NCBI GenBank assembly: GCA_034670405.1
Contig: JAXDDX010000001.1
Coordinates: 6,498,001 to 6,562,000 of the forward strand
Direction: 5' to 3'
DNA length: 64,000 nt
Source of the DNA: Hoplostethus atlanticus
Lineage: Eukaryota > Chordata > Actinopteri > Trachichthyiformes > Trachichthyidae
Shown: positions 13,936 to 28,450 of the stretch, piece by piece
Layout of the letters: every line of letters begins with the position of its first letter
How positions within the stretch are numbered: position 1 is the stretch's first letter
Translations under genes and position numbers: made by a program
The notes under the pieces: model-generated
Database searches by the model: none
Seen by the model: the letters and a program-made list of their open reading frames with translations, nothing else
Told to the model about the DNA's origin: nothing

Positions 13936-16900
13936 ACTACACATGAATGCATTTGAACACCGCCATAACTGCGCTGTCATACACACTATATCAACTCTGT
14001 ATTGGTAACGGTAGTTTGGGGAATTACTCTGATGTCTAATATTACTTGTGTCAGTTTGTCAACAGCAAACTAATGGCCATTACTCAATACGTGAGGCTGT
14101 GAAAATGATGTAGGACTATACAGTGACAAAAAGTGACAAGCTTGATTCAGTGGAAAAGCAGCCTCATTAGTATTGGATGTGATCGCCTTGTTAAAGAAGC
14201 CTGCCAGACTGCGCAGTTCTAGAAGAATACCAAGCCATTCAAGATGCACACCACAACAAAATGCTAATGGGAGAGACAAAGCGTTGTGCTGACAGGATTT
14301 CGATACAGGGGTTGTTAAGAGTCAGAGGGAGAGCAAGCTGGATGCCTGAGTGCTCAAATCCCACCTGCCTCTTTTATACACTTGGGAGGTTAGATGAAAT
14401 CAGCCCTCAGGAAGTTCAATATCTGCATCTGCTTGACCACATCGCGGCCCCCTCAATGAGTAGCAGAGTCTCTGTGGCGAGCTGAAGCAGCATGGCTCGA
14501 GGAGTGCAGGATTAGGCCAGGCTCTCCAGGCGGACTTCACAGCACTCCACTGAAACATTCATGAGGTTGCCAGCATGGAGGCATGGAGACAGAGGCCAGC
14601 CTCTGATCCATGGGCAGAGCCCCCTGCCTGAACTGGACCCCCGGCTGCTCTTTAACCAGGGTGAGTGTGACAAACCCTCTCACCTAGCCCATCAGCCACA
14701 GGCTGTGGGGCTCTGGTGGGACTGTGGTAGGCTCTGCAGGTACTGGGCACTAACCGGGTCCCTCCTGGGAGGGTCTGGAAGCCACGCTGAGGTGCTCTTT
14801 AAGCTGAGAGGACTGAATCTGGGAGGTGGAGGCAGGGGCTTTCCTTTGCCACGCAGTGTTTGTTCCTCGGTGACTAACAGAGGGCTGCTTATGCCTGCGG
14901 AAAAGTCATGGTGAAGCTGACATGTTTGGATTGGAGAGCAGTCAGCTCTGTCTACATAGTCACAGTAGAGCGGCAGAGGGCTGTTATAGAGCTAATACTG
15001 ACAGAGGAAATAGTTTTGGCTGCAACGAGCAGGATGTTTTCATACTGTAGCTAGGTGCTCATGGATACGGCTAGTATAACAGTAAGGTCAAACACTTACA
15101 GTAACTTGGCAGAAAAACTAATCACTGAAATCAAAACCACAACCTTTCTCCAGCCGTCAGAGCCTTAAAAGACCTCTACTTTTTATTCCATCTAAACCTA
15201 TCAAACTCTCCCTCTGGGACGTAACCAATGACGGCAGCTTGTTTAACAACTTTTGGTATCTGCATTCATGTATTCTAATTAGCGCAGGTTTACCTGATCT
15301 TGGTGAATAGATGTGCCAGACGTGCCATTTCACCATAGCATGAGTCACACAGAAAAGAAGACGGCTGAAATCTCTACACCCACCGCAGCAGCAAACACTG
15401 AACGTCTGCCATTATTTTCCTCAATATTCCCACCATCATACTATTAAAGGGGACGTACCATAAAACATCAATCCTCTCAGTAAAAGCATGCCTTGACTCT
15501 ATGTAGAAAACACACAATAAAAAGGTAGAGGAGTCGGCATTGCAGCTGTTCAAACTGAAATCTAGCGATCTACAATGTTAAGAAAAGAAACATCTGGAAG
15601 TGGAAAAATTGTGGACCTTCAAATTGAATTCTTGACAAACAAGAGTTTATGTACAATGATGAGCAAATAAAGGCAGAAGTAGCATTTAATTTTGTTTATC
15701 AGAATGTACAATTTAATGTTTTTATCTTCCTTCGGCATTTGGTTTGGTTTTAAGATAACACATCTTCTCCAAACAATTTGCAATATAAATGATTCTAATA
15801 ATAAAATCAAAATGCTTTCACATAAAAGTGACTTTGCTAAAGCATTTTCACCAAGTTCAGGGATGGTCAGCCTCAAAATCTGAAACAACTACAAGAAATT
15901 CCTCACTACATCATAAACAAAAGGATTTATTTGAGTGTGTGTGTGCACGTGCACATGTGCTATGCAGCGCTGCTACATGAGAACAATTTAACTATAAGGA
16001 TGACAGGCAGGACCTCGGTGTAGAGGTGCCTAGCGGAGGGAAGAAGACACAGGAAGACAAGGCCACAGCCTCTCCATTACCTTGCAACCACTACACTCCA
16101 TGACAATCATAGCACTACAGACATAAAGTTGGGCTGTGTTAATTTGAGCACTACATATCCAGAGGCAATCTGCAGTAAGACACCAATTACACAGAGTTTT
16201 AAAGTGTCTAATTGAGGCCCTTCAGTCTGAATTTGTTATTGCCAGTTCTGATTCAGGGATGAAGACAACATGCTCAGCTGCAGCCTGCTGCTTACTCTTC
16301 AAGGGATATGTGGTGTTAATAGGATGGATGCTCAGGCTTTGGTTCAGCGTCCTCCTACTGAACCAGCACGCCGCAGGGTGATAATCCTTATTTTGTTGCA
16401 CTGGTTTATTACAATGCTAGCAGTACATTTTCCATTTCACCACAGGCCCTAGCTGCTTGATGTGAGAGCAACCCTCTGGAGGGAGTGTCAAGTCTACAGT
16501 ATATCATGAAATGGCCTATTATACTGAAAGAAAACTTTTTAAGTTACAAATTTATGCTTGGACAAATTAAATATCACTGTTCACAAAAATATGGATTTGT
16601 CTTATTTTTGACATTATATATCATTACCCCCTATACCAGTGTTACCAATCAGGTGTGAGGGTGGAGCATCTCTTCAGGAGCCAGGCTCTGTGTGTATATT
16701 CGTTCATTCATTCGCTTGTAATGCATTTTGCAATGAGCATGACTTAGGGGAATTATGGTATGCACTATTTAGGCCACGCAGAACCCCCATACAACCCATG
16801 TGCTTATACACCAGGCAATACAGTAGCAGTCAACAACCGACTGGAAGCTAGGGCACTGTACATCCACATACCAGGAAGTAGCTTGCTGATTCTCTGACTG

Positions 16901-16989
16901 CAGTGGCTAAGCCAACACATGAATTAGATATTTTATAATTTTTCATTGATTCTCTCAGTCACAACAACACTGTGCTACCACAGCACTTT
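13936..16989 (-). other. Intron sequence, nothing specific
   Basis: Mostly unique. A pair of perfect palindromes lies at 15943-15960 (gtgcacgtgcac overlapping gcacatgtgc). The GC-richer part at 14440-14900 has no splice-bounded coding frame that I recognise. Confidence 0.45.
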
Positions 16990-17282
16990 GGTGTTAACAG
17001 GTGGAGGTCTGATCAGCAACTACAGGAAATGTTTGGTTGAGGTTATTGCTGCTAAAGGAGGTTCCACCAGTAACTTAATCTCACAGTTCACATACTTTTT
17101 CCAATCCATGATGTTTGAACAATATGTCCAATAAAGATTTGTAAAAGTAAAAATGTTTTGCGTGTTACTTCTTAAATCACATTGTGTTTATCTATTTTTA
17201 TGACTTTGATGAAGATCAGACCATATTTTAGAAGCCATTTATACAGGAACGCAGGGCTCGCAAACTTTTTCTCACAACTGTA
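16990..17282. mobile_element. DNA-transposon remnant, Tc1/mariner-like terminal region
   Basis: The text caactacaggaaatgtttgg, then gctgctaaaggaggttccac, cacatactttttccaatcc, gttcaataaag-like sequence and finally aactttttctcacaactgta follows the order of a repeat common in teleost genomes. That family ends in a terminal inverted repeat reading close to 'cacatactttttcttgccactgta'. Only one end is recognised here and no transposase frame is left. The family name is from memory and is not certain. Confidence 0.55.
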
Positions 17283-20200
17283 TAAAGCGATAGCACCCTT
17301 GTATTGTAGTTCCAATAGTAAAATATCAGTGCAGGAGCCAAATTATGAGACAAAAATAACATGAAAAGATGCAAAGCAAAGATGAATGTGAATGAGTTGT
17401 GGAACGTAAATCAAAATTCTTCCAATTTGGAGTGCTGATGAACTTAGCTGGCCTTTAATTTCACTTTCAGTGCAGCACAAATGCTAAGCACCGTCCACAA
17501 ACTCTTCTGCTTCCAGATAGTACGGGTCACACTGAGATTTCCATGACTCCAACTCCAAAAACAGCCACCAGACTCTCATTAGGAACCCCATGTTGGAGAA
17601 CATGAATAATGCAGCACACTTAGAACACTGGCCAGCGTCTGTACATTCACCAGTGTGTTTGATCTTGTCAAGTTTAGCTCACATTTCTGCATTTATTCTG
17701 TGGCGTTTAACTAAGCAAGTTCCCCGAATGCACACAAGGGTGTCGCAGGCAGTCACTGCTATTTGATGGGTATAAATATGGGAACGTTTGAAGATTAACC
17801 CAAAAGACTAATGCTGCTGTAACACTTGCAACGGGTAGATCAGCTAATGAGAAGCCAGCCCTGGTCTTTGGCATCATAAACATTTTACCAAATGTATTCC
17901 AAAGCCCCCCTGGAAAAGCATCTTGAGAGTTCTTCCCCTTATGTACTGTACTTCATCTCATTACTAGAAGGAGTCAAAAACATCAACAGGAACTTTGAAG
18001 CTCTGAGTGCACTGAACCAAAAGGCACAGAGGTGAGAGTGGGCACATAAGTAAAAAAAAAAAAAAAAGCTCAAAATAGTCCACTGGCAATCCATCCACTG
18101 AGGTGTTCCAGCAAAATAGAGTAGAGAGAGGACACCGAACAAGTGTTATAAAAGCTTTAAAAGGTTTAAAAAAAAAAATCAATTGAGAGGGAGAGAGTCT
18201 AGTTTAGAACAGAATATCAGAGAAATGTGGATTGATTTCTGGTGACTAGTAGTTCTCTTACATACCTACCTGCCTACATACGTTGAATGCACTTACTGTA
18301 AGTCGCTTTGGATAAAAGCGTCTGATAAATGACATGTATGTCATGTAATGATACTTTCCCATCCCATTGATAACAGTTGATCAGCTGAACTCAGTCTTGT
18401 TTGCAGCTTTCTCTTGTCTGAAGGCTCACACACATATTTTAGGCAAACCAAATATTATCTATGTTTTGGTTAAGTCACTGGATAAAAAAAAAATTAAAAA
18501 CAGAAAACTTGAACATTACAAAACATTATGTCGCTGTTCCCTCTGACACGTTAAGCCATGCTAAAAGCCAGCACACACACACTGAAAGCTATAGATAGAC
18601 ATCAGTGTTTCCCCTATATCTTTTCAAACTGTGCTGGTAGGAAGTATGGAGGTCCAGAGAAAATCTTTACCTTAAAATCGTGTTATTAGGTCAGAAAATT
18701 ACTGCTAGGAAATATGACTCAGACTGCATTTAACATTACGTCAGTTGTATTGCTATCAGTAATACAAATGTGTTTCTATAGCTCTAGCCAAGCAATGTCT
18801 GAAATCTCTGAAATCTGTTAAACAAAACGTTATTTGTGATCTTGACTTTAGTCTAGATCTCGATGGCTAGCTAACGTCTGGATGAGTCTACCTCTTGTGT
18901 CGTTGCTTCTCAGATGCTCGGCTTGACTACAGAACCGAGGTGAAGTTGAGGAGAGGGTGAGGAAATGCACTGCCTGTGGCCTGCAACAATGGTGTTTATC
19001 GTGTCACAGTTGTATCTCGCCTGCCTCTTTACTTAAAGAGACCACTTAGTAAAAATACAATTTTATTATTAGCATGATATTTTTAGATATTTTTAGCATG
19101 GCGGGTAATGATCGTACTGTGGCGGGCCGTCATGGTAGAATACATATAGGGGAAATGACGAGCACACACCCCTCTAACACCAAGAAAACAATGACAGTCT
19201 ATTAGCAACCCTAACGACCTAATGCTGGTCAGGTTGATCAATAAACAAACAGCCGGAACAAAACTCTGGCAGTAGAGGCTTTGAATGGCCTCTGAATTTA
19301 TACTTGCTTATAAGGGACAACCAGTCCACTAAATACTGACTGACTAAAAAAATTTTGCATTCACATACAAATTCAAAACTAAAATGTGTTAAAATCATAG
19401 CCAGTATTACATTGTCTGTCAAAGATTTTGCTCAAAATAATTCGTACTGAAATGCCAACGTAAATCATAAAACATCTAGTTGAAAATATTTTAGCAGAAA
19501 CAAACAAGTAATATGAAGCTTATCCTCCGAAGGAAATTCGTCTGAATTGCAGTGCAAATGGACCTCAGAGAAATTTGGGGAACTGATCAGGGATGGCAGT
19601 TAATACCAAGCCATCATGTTACAAGCCCATTGATTTGGAAAGACTTGAGCAAAAAAGGGGGGAAATAGGCATGTCAAGCTAAGCTTTATTGAAGGTCAGA
19701 GTAGCCTACTTGCAGTGTGGGCAATCTTCCCCTTAAGTCATTTAGCTTTAATTTCCACATCTGATATCACAAAAAGTGCTCCCTGTAAGAGGGATAAGCT
19801 TAGCATTGGCCAGAGCTAAAAATAATAAGTCTTAGATGTTAAGAGACCAAGGTTTGTTCTCCCAAGTCATTAGCTGAGATAGCCGTTATACTGACTTCTA
19901 TTCCCTGAGAGGAGCGCAGGAGGAATGGTGCACTGCCCGCTCTTGCCTTCAAAGTCATTCCAAAGAGTTTGGTCTCCTTGCCACAAAACCGGATTTCCCA
20001 ACATTTCGACATTTACTGAAATCATAATACAAGATTTTTCCCATTTGAGAACGATGCTGAAATAACGTTGTTACAAGTTCCTGATTTAGTCACCGAGTCA
20101 GTAACTATCAAATCAGTTTAATGATGATTATCCAAATACACTCTCCCCATTAGATGACAAGCTGCATCAGCTGCATAAAGATAAGAGCATCTTCAGCGCA

Positions 20201-20670
20201 CACTGGGGAGATATTATCAATGCCCCTGTGAAAGCAAGGATGAGGAAGTTCAGCAGAATTACCAAGTACTCGTCGAAGAACTCAATTACAGTAAACAAGA
20301 ATAATTAATTTGTTGCCAGCAGATAATCAAACTGGATTAAGCTGATAAAACTGATTTTAAGGTGCTCTGCCAGTGAACATACTGAATGACCCAAAATGTT
20401 TCTAGTTTGATAACTCAGCCAGCTCCTCCTTAAAGCAACACATTGGGATATTTGATACACAGTCACTCATCCTGCCCCTTTGACAGCAATGAAGTTAAAA
20501 AGTTAGGGGCTATAAAAATGATATACATGACAACGGCATTTCATCATGTGTTGTACCAGCTCCCAGATACTCGCTGTTAGCTTGGGACCCAGAGGAGCTT
20601 CTGTATCTCCATGATAAACTCATCTGGCATGATTTATTAACTAGTGAATCACACTCTGCTCTCGCTCCAC
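17283..20670 (-). other. Intron sequence, nothing specific
   Basis: Contains an A16 run at 18052-18067 and the short repeat tail at 18282. Otherwise unique AT-rich DNA. Confidence 0.5.
18282..18350 (+). repeat. Teleost interspersed repeat tail ('gtaagtcgctttggataa' core)
   Basis: The segment contains ttactgtaagtcgctttgga followed by taaaagcgtctgataaatga, a sequence found in very high copy in ray-finned fish genomes. It is one of the strongest indications that the window is teleost. It looks like a 3' end only; the body upstream is not recognised. The class (SINE tail or DNA element end) is not assigned. Confidence 0.75.
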
Positions 20671-20674
20671 AACG

Positions 20675-20702
20675 CACACACACACACGCACACACACACA
20701 CA
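20675..20702. repeat. (CA)n microsatellite, interrupted
   Basis: CA tract with one CG interruption. Confidence 0.94.
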
Positions 20703-23700
20703 GTACTGTACAACTTCTCTGGAACAGTAAGCCTTTCCACAGGGACAGTCAAAGTCATTAGCACCTCCAAACTTTCTCCATGCTAATTTCTGCTTTGATA
20801 TACTGGGTAGCTCATTTAAAACACAGTTTAGAAACGGGGTGCTAATGTTTCAAACTTTCACCACCGATTAAACTTTTTCGCCACTAACACGTAAAGTTCC
20901 GGGGGAAAAAATGAAAAAGTTAATAATGCTACTTGAAAAACGCATCGTTCAAGTTCCACAATTAAAAAATCATGACTTGTTTCACTTTCAAGTCGTATGT
21001 CTTTCTGCGGTTTCCGAGTGCCACCCCTCATCAGTGATGCTCCACTCTGGCCAAAATGACCTTGTGGAGGTTAGGGTAAGGCAGCTGTCTTATCACATCG
21101 GCCCTACCCTGGTCTCGAGTGGTCCGTCGAGTGCACTGCTGGCACCAGACTGCACAAAGAATGCTGGCATCATTTCATTCTTTGAGCCTCCATCTGCCAC
21201 GACTCTGACCAAGGGGCTACTTCTTATTTTAGACCATCTATTCACATCCTCGTGTCCGTGTCCGCGTCCGCTCATACGGACCCCCACCGGCCCACCACCC
21301 CCGTCCCATTTACCCCTCACATCCACTCTTCAAACGCAAACTTGGGCTCCCAAGGCGGAGCAAGGCTGAATTTCATGAAGTAGATTAGAAACATCAGTGT
21401 CCTTTCCCCAAACTTTTGTCAGGTGAAGGATAGTTGTTCTGCTCTACTGGACAAGAGAACCAGCTTTGCTCTCTCACTTACACAGCAATTTAGAGGAAAT
21501 ACCAAGCAGCCAGTGAAAAAGTAATATTCAGTCACACAGATCACTTTATAATGTGCCACAGTGAGGAGTATATCAATGATGTAATTATCTGAACAGCTAC
21601 ATCTTTATTATAAAGTGCTTTGGTTCATAGTAGGGCAGGGGGGGGGTTATAATCTAAGCACTGATATTTGATACTCTTCAGAGTTTAACATGTGTATCCA
21701 TTTTCGTTGACTAAATTATGATGAACGTGAACATCTTAAACACACACACACACACTCACACACACACTGCGCCATATGGTTTTGGCTCCGTTAAAAAATG
21801 CATCACATTTCGATGACCACTGTAGCTGTCTGGCAGACCAGACTAGAGACCACAACATTTGTAGAGATGGATGGCTTTCATGTTAAAGATATCAAAGCAA
21901 CCCCAAAAGAAATACATTCTAAGTGACATCTATGTATTACCAAGGGGAAATGGTTGCTCATAATTGACTTCATATGCAGCAAGGGTGAGATCTGGCATGC
22001 AGCTGACAGCTCTGCGGAGATAGTGTAATTTTACACCACATGAAATGTGGTGTGTAGGATGATCGACTGAGAGGACCAAAATATTTGGGAAACAGCCTCA
22101 GCAGATTTTCAATTCACAATGCATCTGATGAATATTTTACAGCCTTATCAAGCATATCTAGAAGTGGCCTTCAGTCATCAGGATTATAACTATTGATTAT
22201 AAACTCTGTACATTCCCTTTGCACTTCAGAGCAGCTCCATTGGTATGATGCAAGGACACAGAAAAACCTCCTGTGAGTATATAAAAAGGACAAACGTTGT
22301 GATGATGATCTGACGGCTTCTGGACTGTGTGCCTCAACATTGTTGCTTTTTTAACCATCTTGTTGGCTGGGCTGGTAAGTGCAAACTCAGAGCCAAGTCA
22401 AGCAGTGAAAGATTGCCAAAGAAATGTCTGGCAGACAAAATGTTTCTCTCCTGCTGGATGAATCTCCACGGTAGAGAAGTACACCTGAGGCCATTGCTGT
22501 ACCAGAACAGTTGACTTTGACTTTTTTTTGTGGTGGTAGTCTCACAGGTGGGACCAAATTAACTGTAATCATACCTTAACTTTTCGATTAGTGCACCTCT
22601 TAAAACACAACTGGACCGAATCGTTGATATGTAAAGAGATTCTTCATTTGATATTTACAGTGGCCGGTAATCAATACAGTACTTAGTAATCTATTGTTGA
22701 TCTCACATAGTTTATAACAAGCTTGGATAACTGAGAATATTTTCTGAAATGATAGCAGTGAGTATATTGTAGCTGAGATAAATTCAAAGACATCTAAAGG
22801 AGAAACTTTAGCTACAACTTTTAAAACAAACTACTTTCTAGAGCAATATTCAGGAGTTACCAAGCTTCTTGTTGTCGAGTCCAAAAATATAGTCCTCTAG
22901 GAAAGATAAACTTTACAGTTTTGTCTCCGTGACCTCGTCATCTTGAACTTTTGACTTCAGAGCTTTTGTTCCTCTTGCGTCCCTTGGGTGCACTGTGCTG
23001 GTGTATTGTCTACACTCTCCAAGAGACGACAGGACTTCAGTGAATTTGAATTGTTGTGTGCACTGTGATTACTCCCCAGAGTGTACATCGTAACCCCACA
23101 TGGTTAGTTTGGAATTTAAAGAAGTGCAGATTAATAAATCATAATCCCGAACTCAGAACTCCTCAGTCACCTTTTTTGTTGTATCTAACACCCCAATTCC
23201 CAGCGGGCTGGGCACAGTAAGGCTTGTAAGATCTGTGCTACTGAGGAGAAAGGAAACAAACAGGTGGTGTAAACCTCGGCGGGCCCAGCATCTCTGTGCA
23301 AAGCCTCCATGACTCTGTCCTATCAAAGCAGGTTGTGAGACCTTGCTGCAGTGCTCTGGTAGTCCCTTGCTATACACACTTAGCAGCCTCTGGGAAAAGC
23401 ACTCCAGGTGCTCATTGACTTGCATGAAGGCTGACTTTAGTTCTCACGCTAGCGCATGCAAAAGACTGATGAGCTGCTATTGATCTCTTGCAGTTGATGC
23501 TCTTTTTCCCATCTACAAAGAAGATTATATAATAAGTAATTGCAAGAAAAGGAGCTCGAACCAATTATCTTGGTTATCAATCTAGTAAGACCATGTCATA
23601 TTACAGAGGGAGAAACATTTAGTATTTACTTTAACAACAAAACCCCTTTGTTAAACGTGTGAATCAGCCAGAGACAGCGTGCAGAGTTGGGAAAGTAGAC

Positions 23701-25549
23701 TGCTATTACCCATGAGTGCTGCAAGATGCCCAGCCTAAGTGAGATGCCGTTTGCTTTCAAGGACACTTAGGATCCCAAGGTACTTGTTGAAGAGGAGGAA
23801 TATTATTAACCCCAGTGGCATGGCCTTCCATTTCTTCATATTTCACAGGCAGAACCGTCAAACCATTATATTAGAACATTTCTTTGAATGGTGAAAGCTA
23901 ATTTGACTTGAAGAAAATTGTTCAGTGTAAGGTCAAAACAATGCCACAACAATGGCGGAAATGGGGCACTGTAAAAATAACTAGACAGGGGAGGAAACTT
24001 CAGCAACACAAGCTGTTCTTTCTTTCTAGGCCAGTGTGCAGCAGCTTGCCATGACTAGACACTTGTCTGAGTAAAAAAAGGGAGGTAACACACTTTTACT
24101 TCAGAGAAAAGCCAGATGAGAGTTGATAGATGCACAACTTGCTTTTAGATTTTCAGCTTGAACATTCACTTACTTTGGGCAACTTTGTAAGAGACCTTGA
24201 AAAATCTCAGACGAAAAATTAGCCTCACTCCCCTTCTCAATAGTTATGATGCCAGATGAGATTGGAGAAGCTGGAGCCACTGTCCGAAATTAACTTTTTG
24301 GCTCATCTGCCAAGGGCTGGTAAACTTAAAAAATAAATACCTGCCAAGAATACGTTTTACCAGGCAAAATAATTAATATAAATTCTTCATACAAAAATGT
24401 CACCTCACCTGATTTCAGTGTTTGTTTAAAAGTTTGAGGAAGGAAAAGTTTGCAGAAGTTTAGCCGCTTCCACTTGGTGTAGAACCAGCATTAACAGGCA
24501 GCCAACCACACAGACAGAACCATTGTCTTGCTATATAATTTGCTCACGGTCAGAGACTAACAGCCAGCAGGGACAATGTCTGAGAACAAGACCAAAGACT
24601 GCACATAACTGAAACATGTTTTGTTGTCTCAAACTAAAGTTACTGCCAGTGTGGTGGGCGGTTTCAGACCCTGATTGAAGTGAGTGTAGAAGAAACAAAC
24701 CTGCTCAAACTCAGGTAGAGCAGGTGTGCTTTTACTCTTGTCTTTTCCGTATAGGACATGGCAGTATGACAATATTCTGTCTACCATCCTCAGTGACACA
24801 AGACTCTGGAGCTCCACTATAATTAACCCTGGCTGGGCTCCAGCCCAGGTAGTGCAGGGGAGAAGGCCCACTGACTGCCAGCATGTCTGGCAGACACCAT
24901 CCATTCCCCAAACCTGGAGATGATCCTGCACGGGAGACACTTTGACACTCTCTACCGCATACACGGTGGATTCAGCAGTGCTTCGGCCAACAAACCCATC
25001 TGTGGAACTCATTATTAGCTATTCATTGCTAAAGACTCAAGCAAGGCCCTCAACGCAGAGATATTTTCAAAGTTGCCTCCATATGATATCATTATTCCAT
25101 CAGATCATTCTGTGGCTCATGTTGAATTTATTTTCTGAATTCATTCTTTTTCCTTCTTTAGATGGTAATGAGTAAATATGGATAATAGCAAAAATATGCT
25201 TACTGCATTTACGAAGTTAAAGAAACATTAAAATGTGAATTATGTACAACTACAACTATGTGTATAATGTTTGGAAACCTTTCCACAGCATCCAGAAGTG
25301 CTGAGCATTATTTTGCATCAGCATTTCTTAAAAGAGCCCATAAGAGCTCTAATATTGTAGATATCCTCTCCATCGTCATTGGATAAAGAGAATCCATAAG
25401 CCCCTCATTGTTTGCAGTTTGACCAGGTGCTTGGCACGTAAAAACCCACATTCATCTGCCAAAAACTTCTGGCTCGCGTACAAGACTGCAAACATCTCTT
25501 GCTCACTGCTCTGAAATGATTTTTTTTTGAGAACTCACAGTCTGTGTGG
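20703..25549 (-). other. Intron sequence, nothing specific
   Basis: One CpG-rich patch with a gtgtcc/gcgtcc hexamer series at about 21251-21280, and a CA tract at 21741. No exon recognised. Confidence 0.45.
21741..21768. repeat. (CA)n microsatellite, interrupted
   Basis: CA tract with one CT interruption. Confidence 0.93.
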
Positions 25550-28450
25550 TCAGAAGAACACAAAAATATATATTTAAATAAAAAGGAAAGTAATAAACTA
25601 TGGATATCACATAATTGTTGTATAAAAATGAAACCTTTATCTTTAATTAGCCTTTTATTTATCTTTTATTATAATCTTTTATTTTCCAGCTCCAATTAAT
25701 GAAATGCATACTATCACACATAAATCAAACTAATCATACATGCCATATTTTTTCATGTTCCTATTTGAGCAAAATTTACCATCTACCAAAGATATCTTCC
25801 TGAAATGTAATCTTTTGTGCTGCCTTGTGATGATGAATATGAACTTGAGGGTAACCTGTTCCTTACAAAAAACAGAATTCAATTAATATTTAATTTGTCT
25901 GCAAATTAAATTATTGAGGAAACATGAGGGCTTTTCATAATTTCTCTGCAAGTTTTTCTGAGATTAATTTGGGTGTTTTCATCAAAGCCAACTTTACACC
26001 AAAGCAGCTACATCCCCTCCCCTTTCCAGTTTTGGCTGCACTTCCCTTTCAAAATGATTGATTCATGAATGGATGACTGCACAGGCCTGGTGTGTAATTC
26101 ACTATGTCTTTCATGTTGCTAACACAATCTGGTCTTAAAGATCTCAACATTTTGCTCACTTATTCTTTTCCATATCCCATTTCACCACAATAGATAAGGG
26201 GTTTTGAAATTAAATTAGACTGTAGAAAACATGATAATGATACAAATCCTACAAAAACTCACAGTAGTTTACGTTCGTCCTGCTCCTCTTCCTAATTACC
26301 GATGCAACAGCCAAATTCTAATGATGTTGACCTTCTTGCAAAATAATTCTCCCTAGCTTTCAAAATCACCTTTTCATCTGCTAGCCTAAAATTGCAAGCA
26401 ATTGACAGTTTCATATGTTAGTCCTTTAACTAGAAATATGGCTTGATTGTTATAATTTACTGCAAGGTCTGCTTAACGAAAAGTCACATCATGTGTCACA
26501 TGTGTTCAGAAGACTTGCTGCCCTTTGATCCAAATGCTGCTTCTCTAGCAAACTCACTGTCAAGTTATTAGTTGTCAGACATGCAAAAAGCAAAGCAATT
26601 TTCTTACAGTAATTTAACCATTAAAATCTCAATAATTGGTTATTGCTTTATTGACAGTGATTTATTCCATAGAGTTTCAAAGTGAATGGAATCCTGTAAG
26701 CAGAAAGCAATGCAACTTATATATGATGAAACACTTGAGCCAGAAATGAGAGAGACGTAACAGAGATAAGCATAAATCCAAAAGGTAAATCTTTAAAGTG
26801 CTTATTAAAACGTATTTGACTTGTTAGAATACATGTCCTGCTGTTTCACATTCTGAGAAAGCGTTGGCTGTCTATTTTGGTGTATTTCAGTCATCCTAAT
26901 ATTTCACATGCCACACCATGCAATGAATTTAACCCCAACAATCTAAGATCAGGTCCTAGCCTTATCTGGCCATTCAATTCTAGGGGTCTTCTTTGCAAAG
27001 AACCTACAAGCTTCTAGAAAGAGGATAACGGTGGGACGGAAACTCTGCAGATGAAATGATGCTCCCCGTTCATTTGTACGACAGCACATGTAGACATTTT
27101 GCAGAAGATTTTGGGAAGGTGAGTGGCCCGAATTAGCGAGAGGAGAGGAGTAGACCTCTCCGCTACTTCATACAAATTTTCAAGCAGCCAAAGCAGGCAT
27201 TAACCAATCAGATGAATAGTGTGTGTCTGCTTTATTAAGTTTGATCACAAACGTAATCACTGTAATTTGTTCATCTTGATAGAATGGAGAAGAGCAGAGC
27301 AACAGCAATGATCCTCTTCCTGCGATCCGTGGTGTAGCAACGAAATGCATCTGTATTTTCTGAATTTACAACCAGGGTCTTATCAGTGGTGTTTTGTAGA
27401 ACCTGCTTCACTGACAATCATTCTCAACAAATGAAAATGATTTACAGAACAACATTACTTGCATGCATTTATAGTCAATCAGTATTTATTTAGTAGGTAA
27501 TCCTTCCATGAAAGCAAAATCTGCATCCATTACAAAAATGGCCACTTCAAGGCCCCACGAGGAGGCCAATATTTTGGAGCATAGTATTGTCAAGTATCAG
27601 GGGCTTTGTAAGAGGATTTAAATTACTGGGAAGAAAAAATATTCATCTTATCAATGCTGACTTTTCAAAAGAGTTAACATTATTATCGCATGGAATGTAG
27701 ACATTGCTATCTCAATAACTTTGCTGCTCTATCAAGAAATATCAGAAATGTGAATTATAAAAAAATCTTCAAGAGATTCTGAATCCCTGCTTCTATTTTC
27801 CTTTACTTGATTTGAAATGAAAAATGACTTATTTTTTTCTCATTAAATAGACAGTGGCATAAATCATTGTAAGGAATACATCACTGAACCTGGACTGTTG
27901 TTAAGGGTCAAACAGTATCCAAATGTACGACACGGGTTGAAACTACCCAGTGCTCTGCAAATCAGCTGGGCACAAAATACCCTTCTGTTCCCACTGTCAC
28001 CTCCTGGTACCTTCACGCTTTGTGGATATATCTGGGAGGGAGGGGGAGGCAGGGGAGAGGCAGAAACCAGGGGCTGAGGCCGAGGAGCATGGATAAATTA
28101 GCCAAACCACTTAGGTGATTTCAACTAAAATTAGCAGTGCTGCCTGTGGGCTCCATCAATTTTGAACTTGCTCAAACTCTGACAAGCATGGGGGAACTTT
28201 TTCCCCCTGGCCCCGGTATCTAGGAGCCCCCTCTGTCTGCCTCTCTCTCTTTCCTCCTTACACCCTATCCTCTGCTTTCCCTCTACATTTCACTATAGAG
28301 AGCTCCAATTAGGGCTCTCAGCCACGTTGCATGTCCACTACAGTACATGAGATTTCTAGAGATTCCCTTTCTTTATCTCTCACCTCCTCGCCTTGATGTA
28401 GCAGGCACCTGAGCAGTATTCAAATGAAGAACATTTTCCAGGGTTCACTG
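25550..28450. other. ORF-poor, AT-rich intron block; possible enhancer cluster
   Basis: No open frame of 60 codons occurs on either strand from about 25.2 to 28.5 kb, and I recognise no mobile element and no microsatellite. The sequence is AT-rich but complex. Around 28080-28200 the composition becomes more mixed (ggataaattagccaaaccac). It is either ordinary AT-rich intron or a block of conserved elements. Confidence 0.3.

Noticed and set aside
20911-21369. 152-codon plus-strand open frame
   Set aside because: No recognised family, a proline/threonine-rich C-terminus from CpG/C-rich sequence, and no splice context. Chance frame is likelier, though it is the longest frame with mixed composition.
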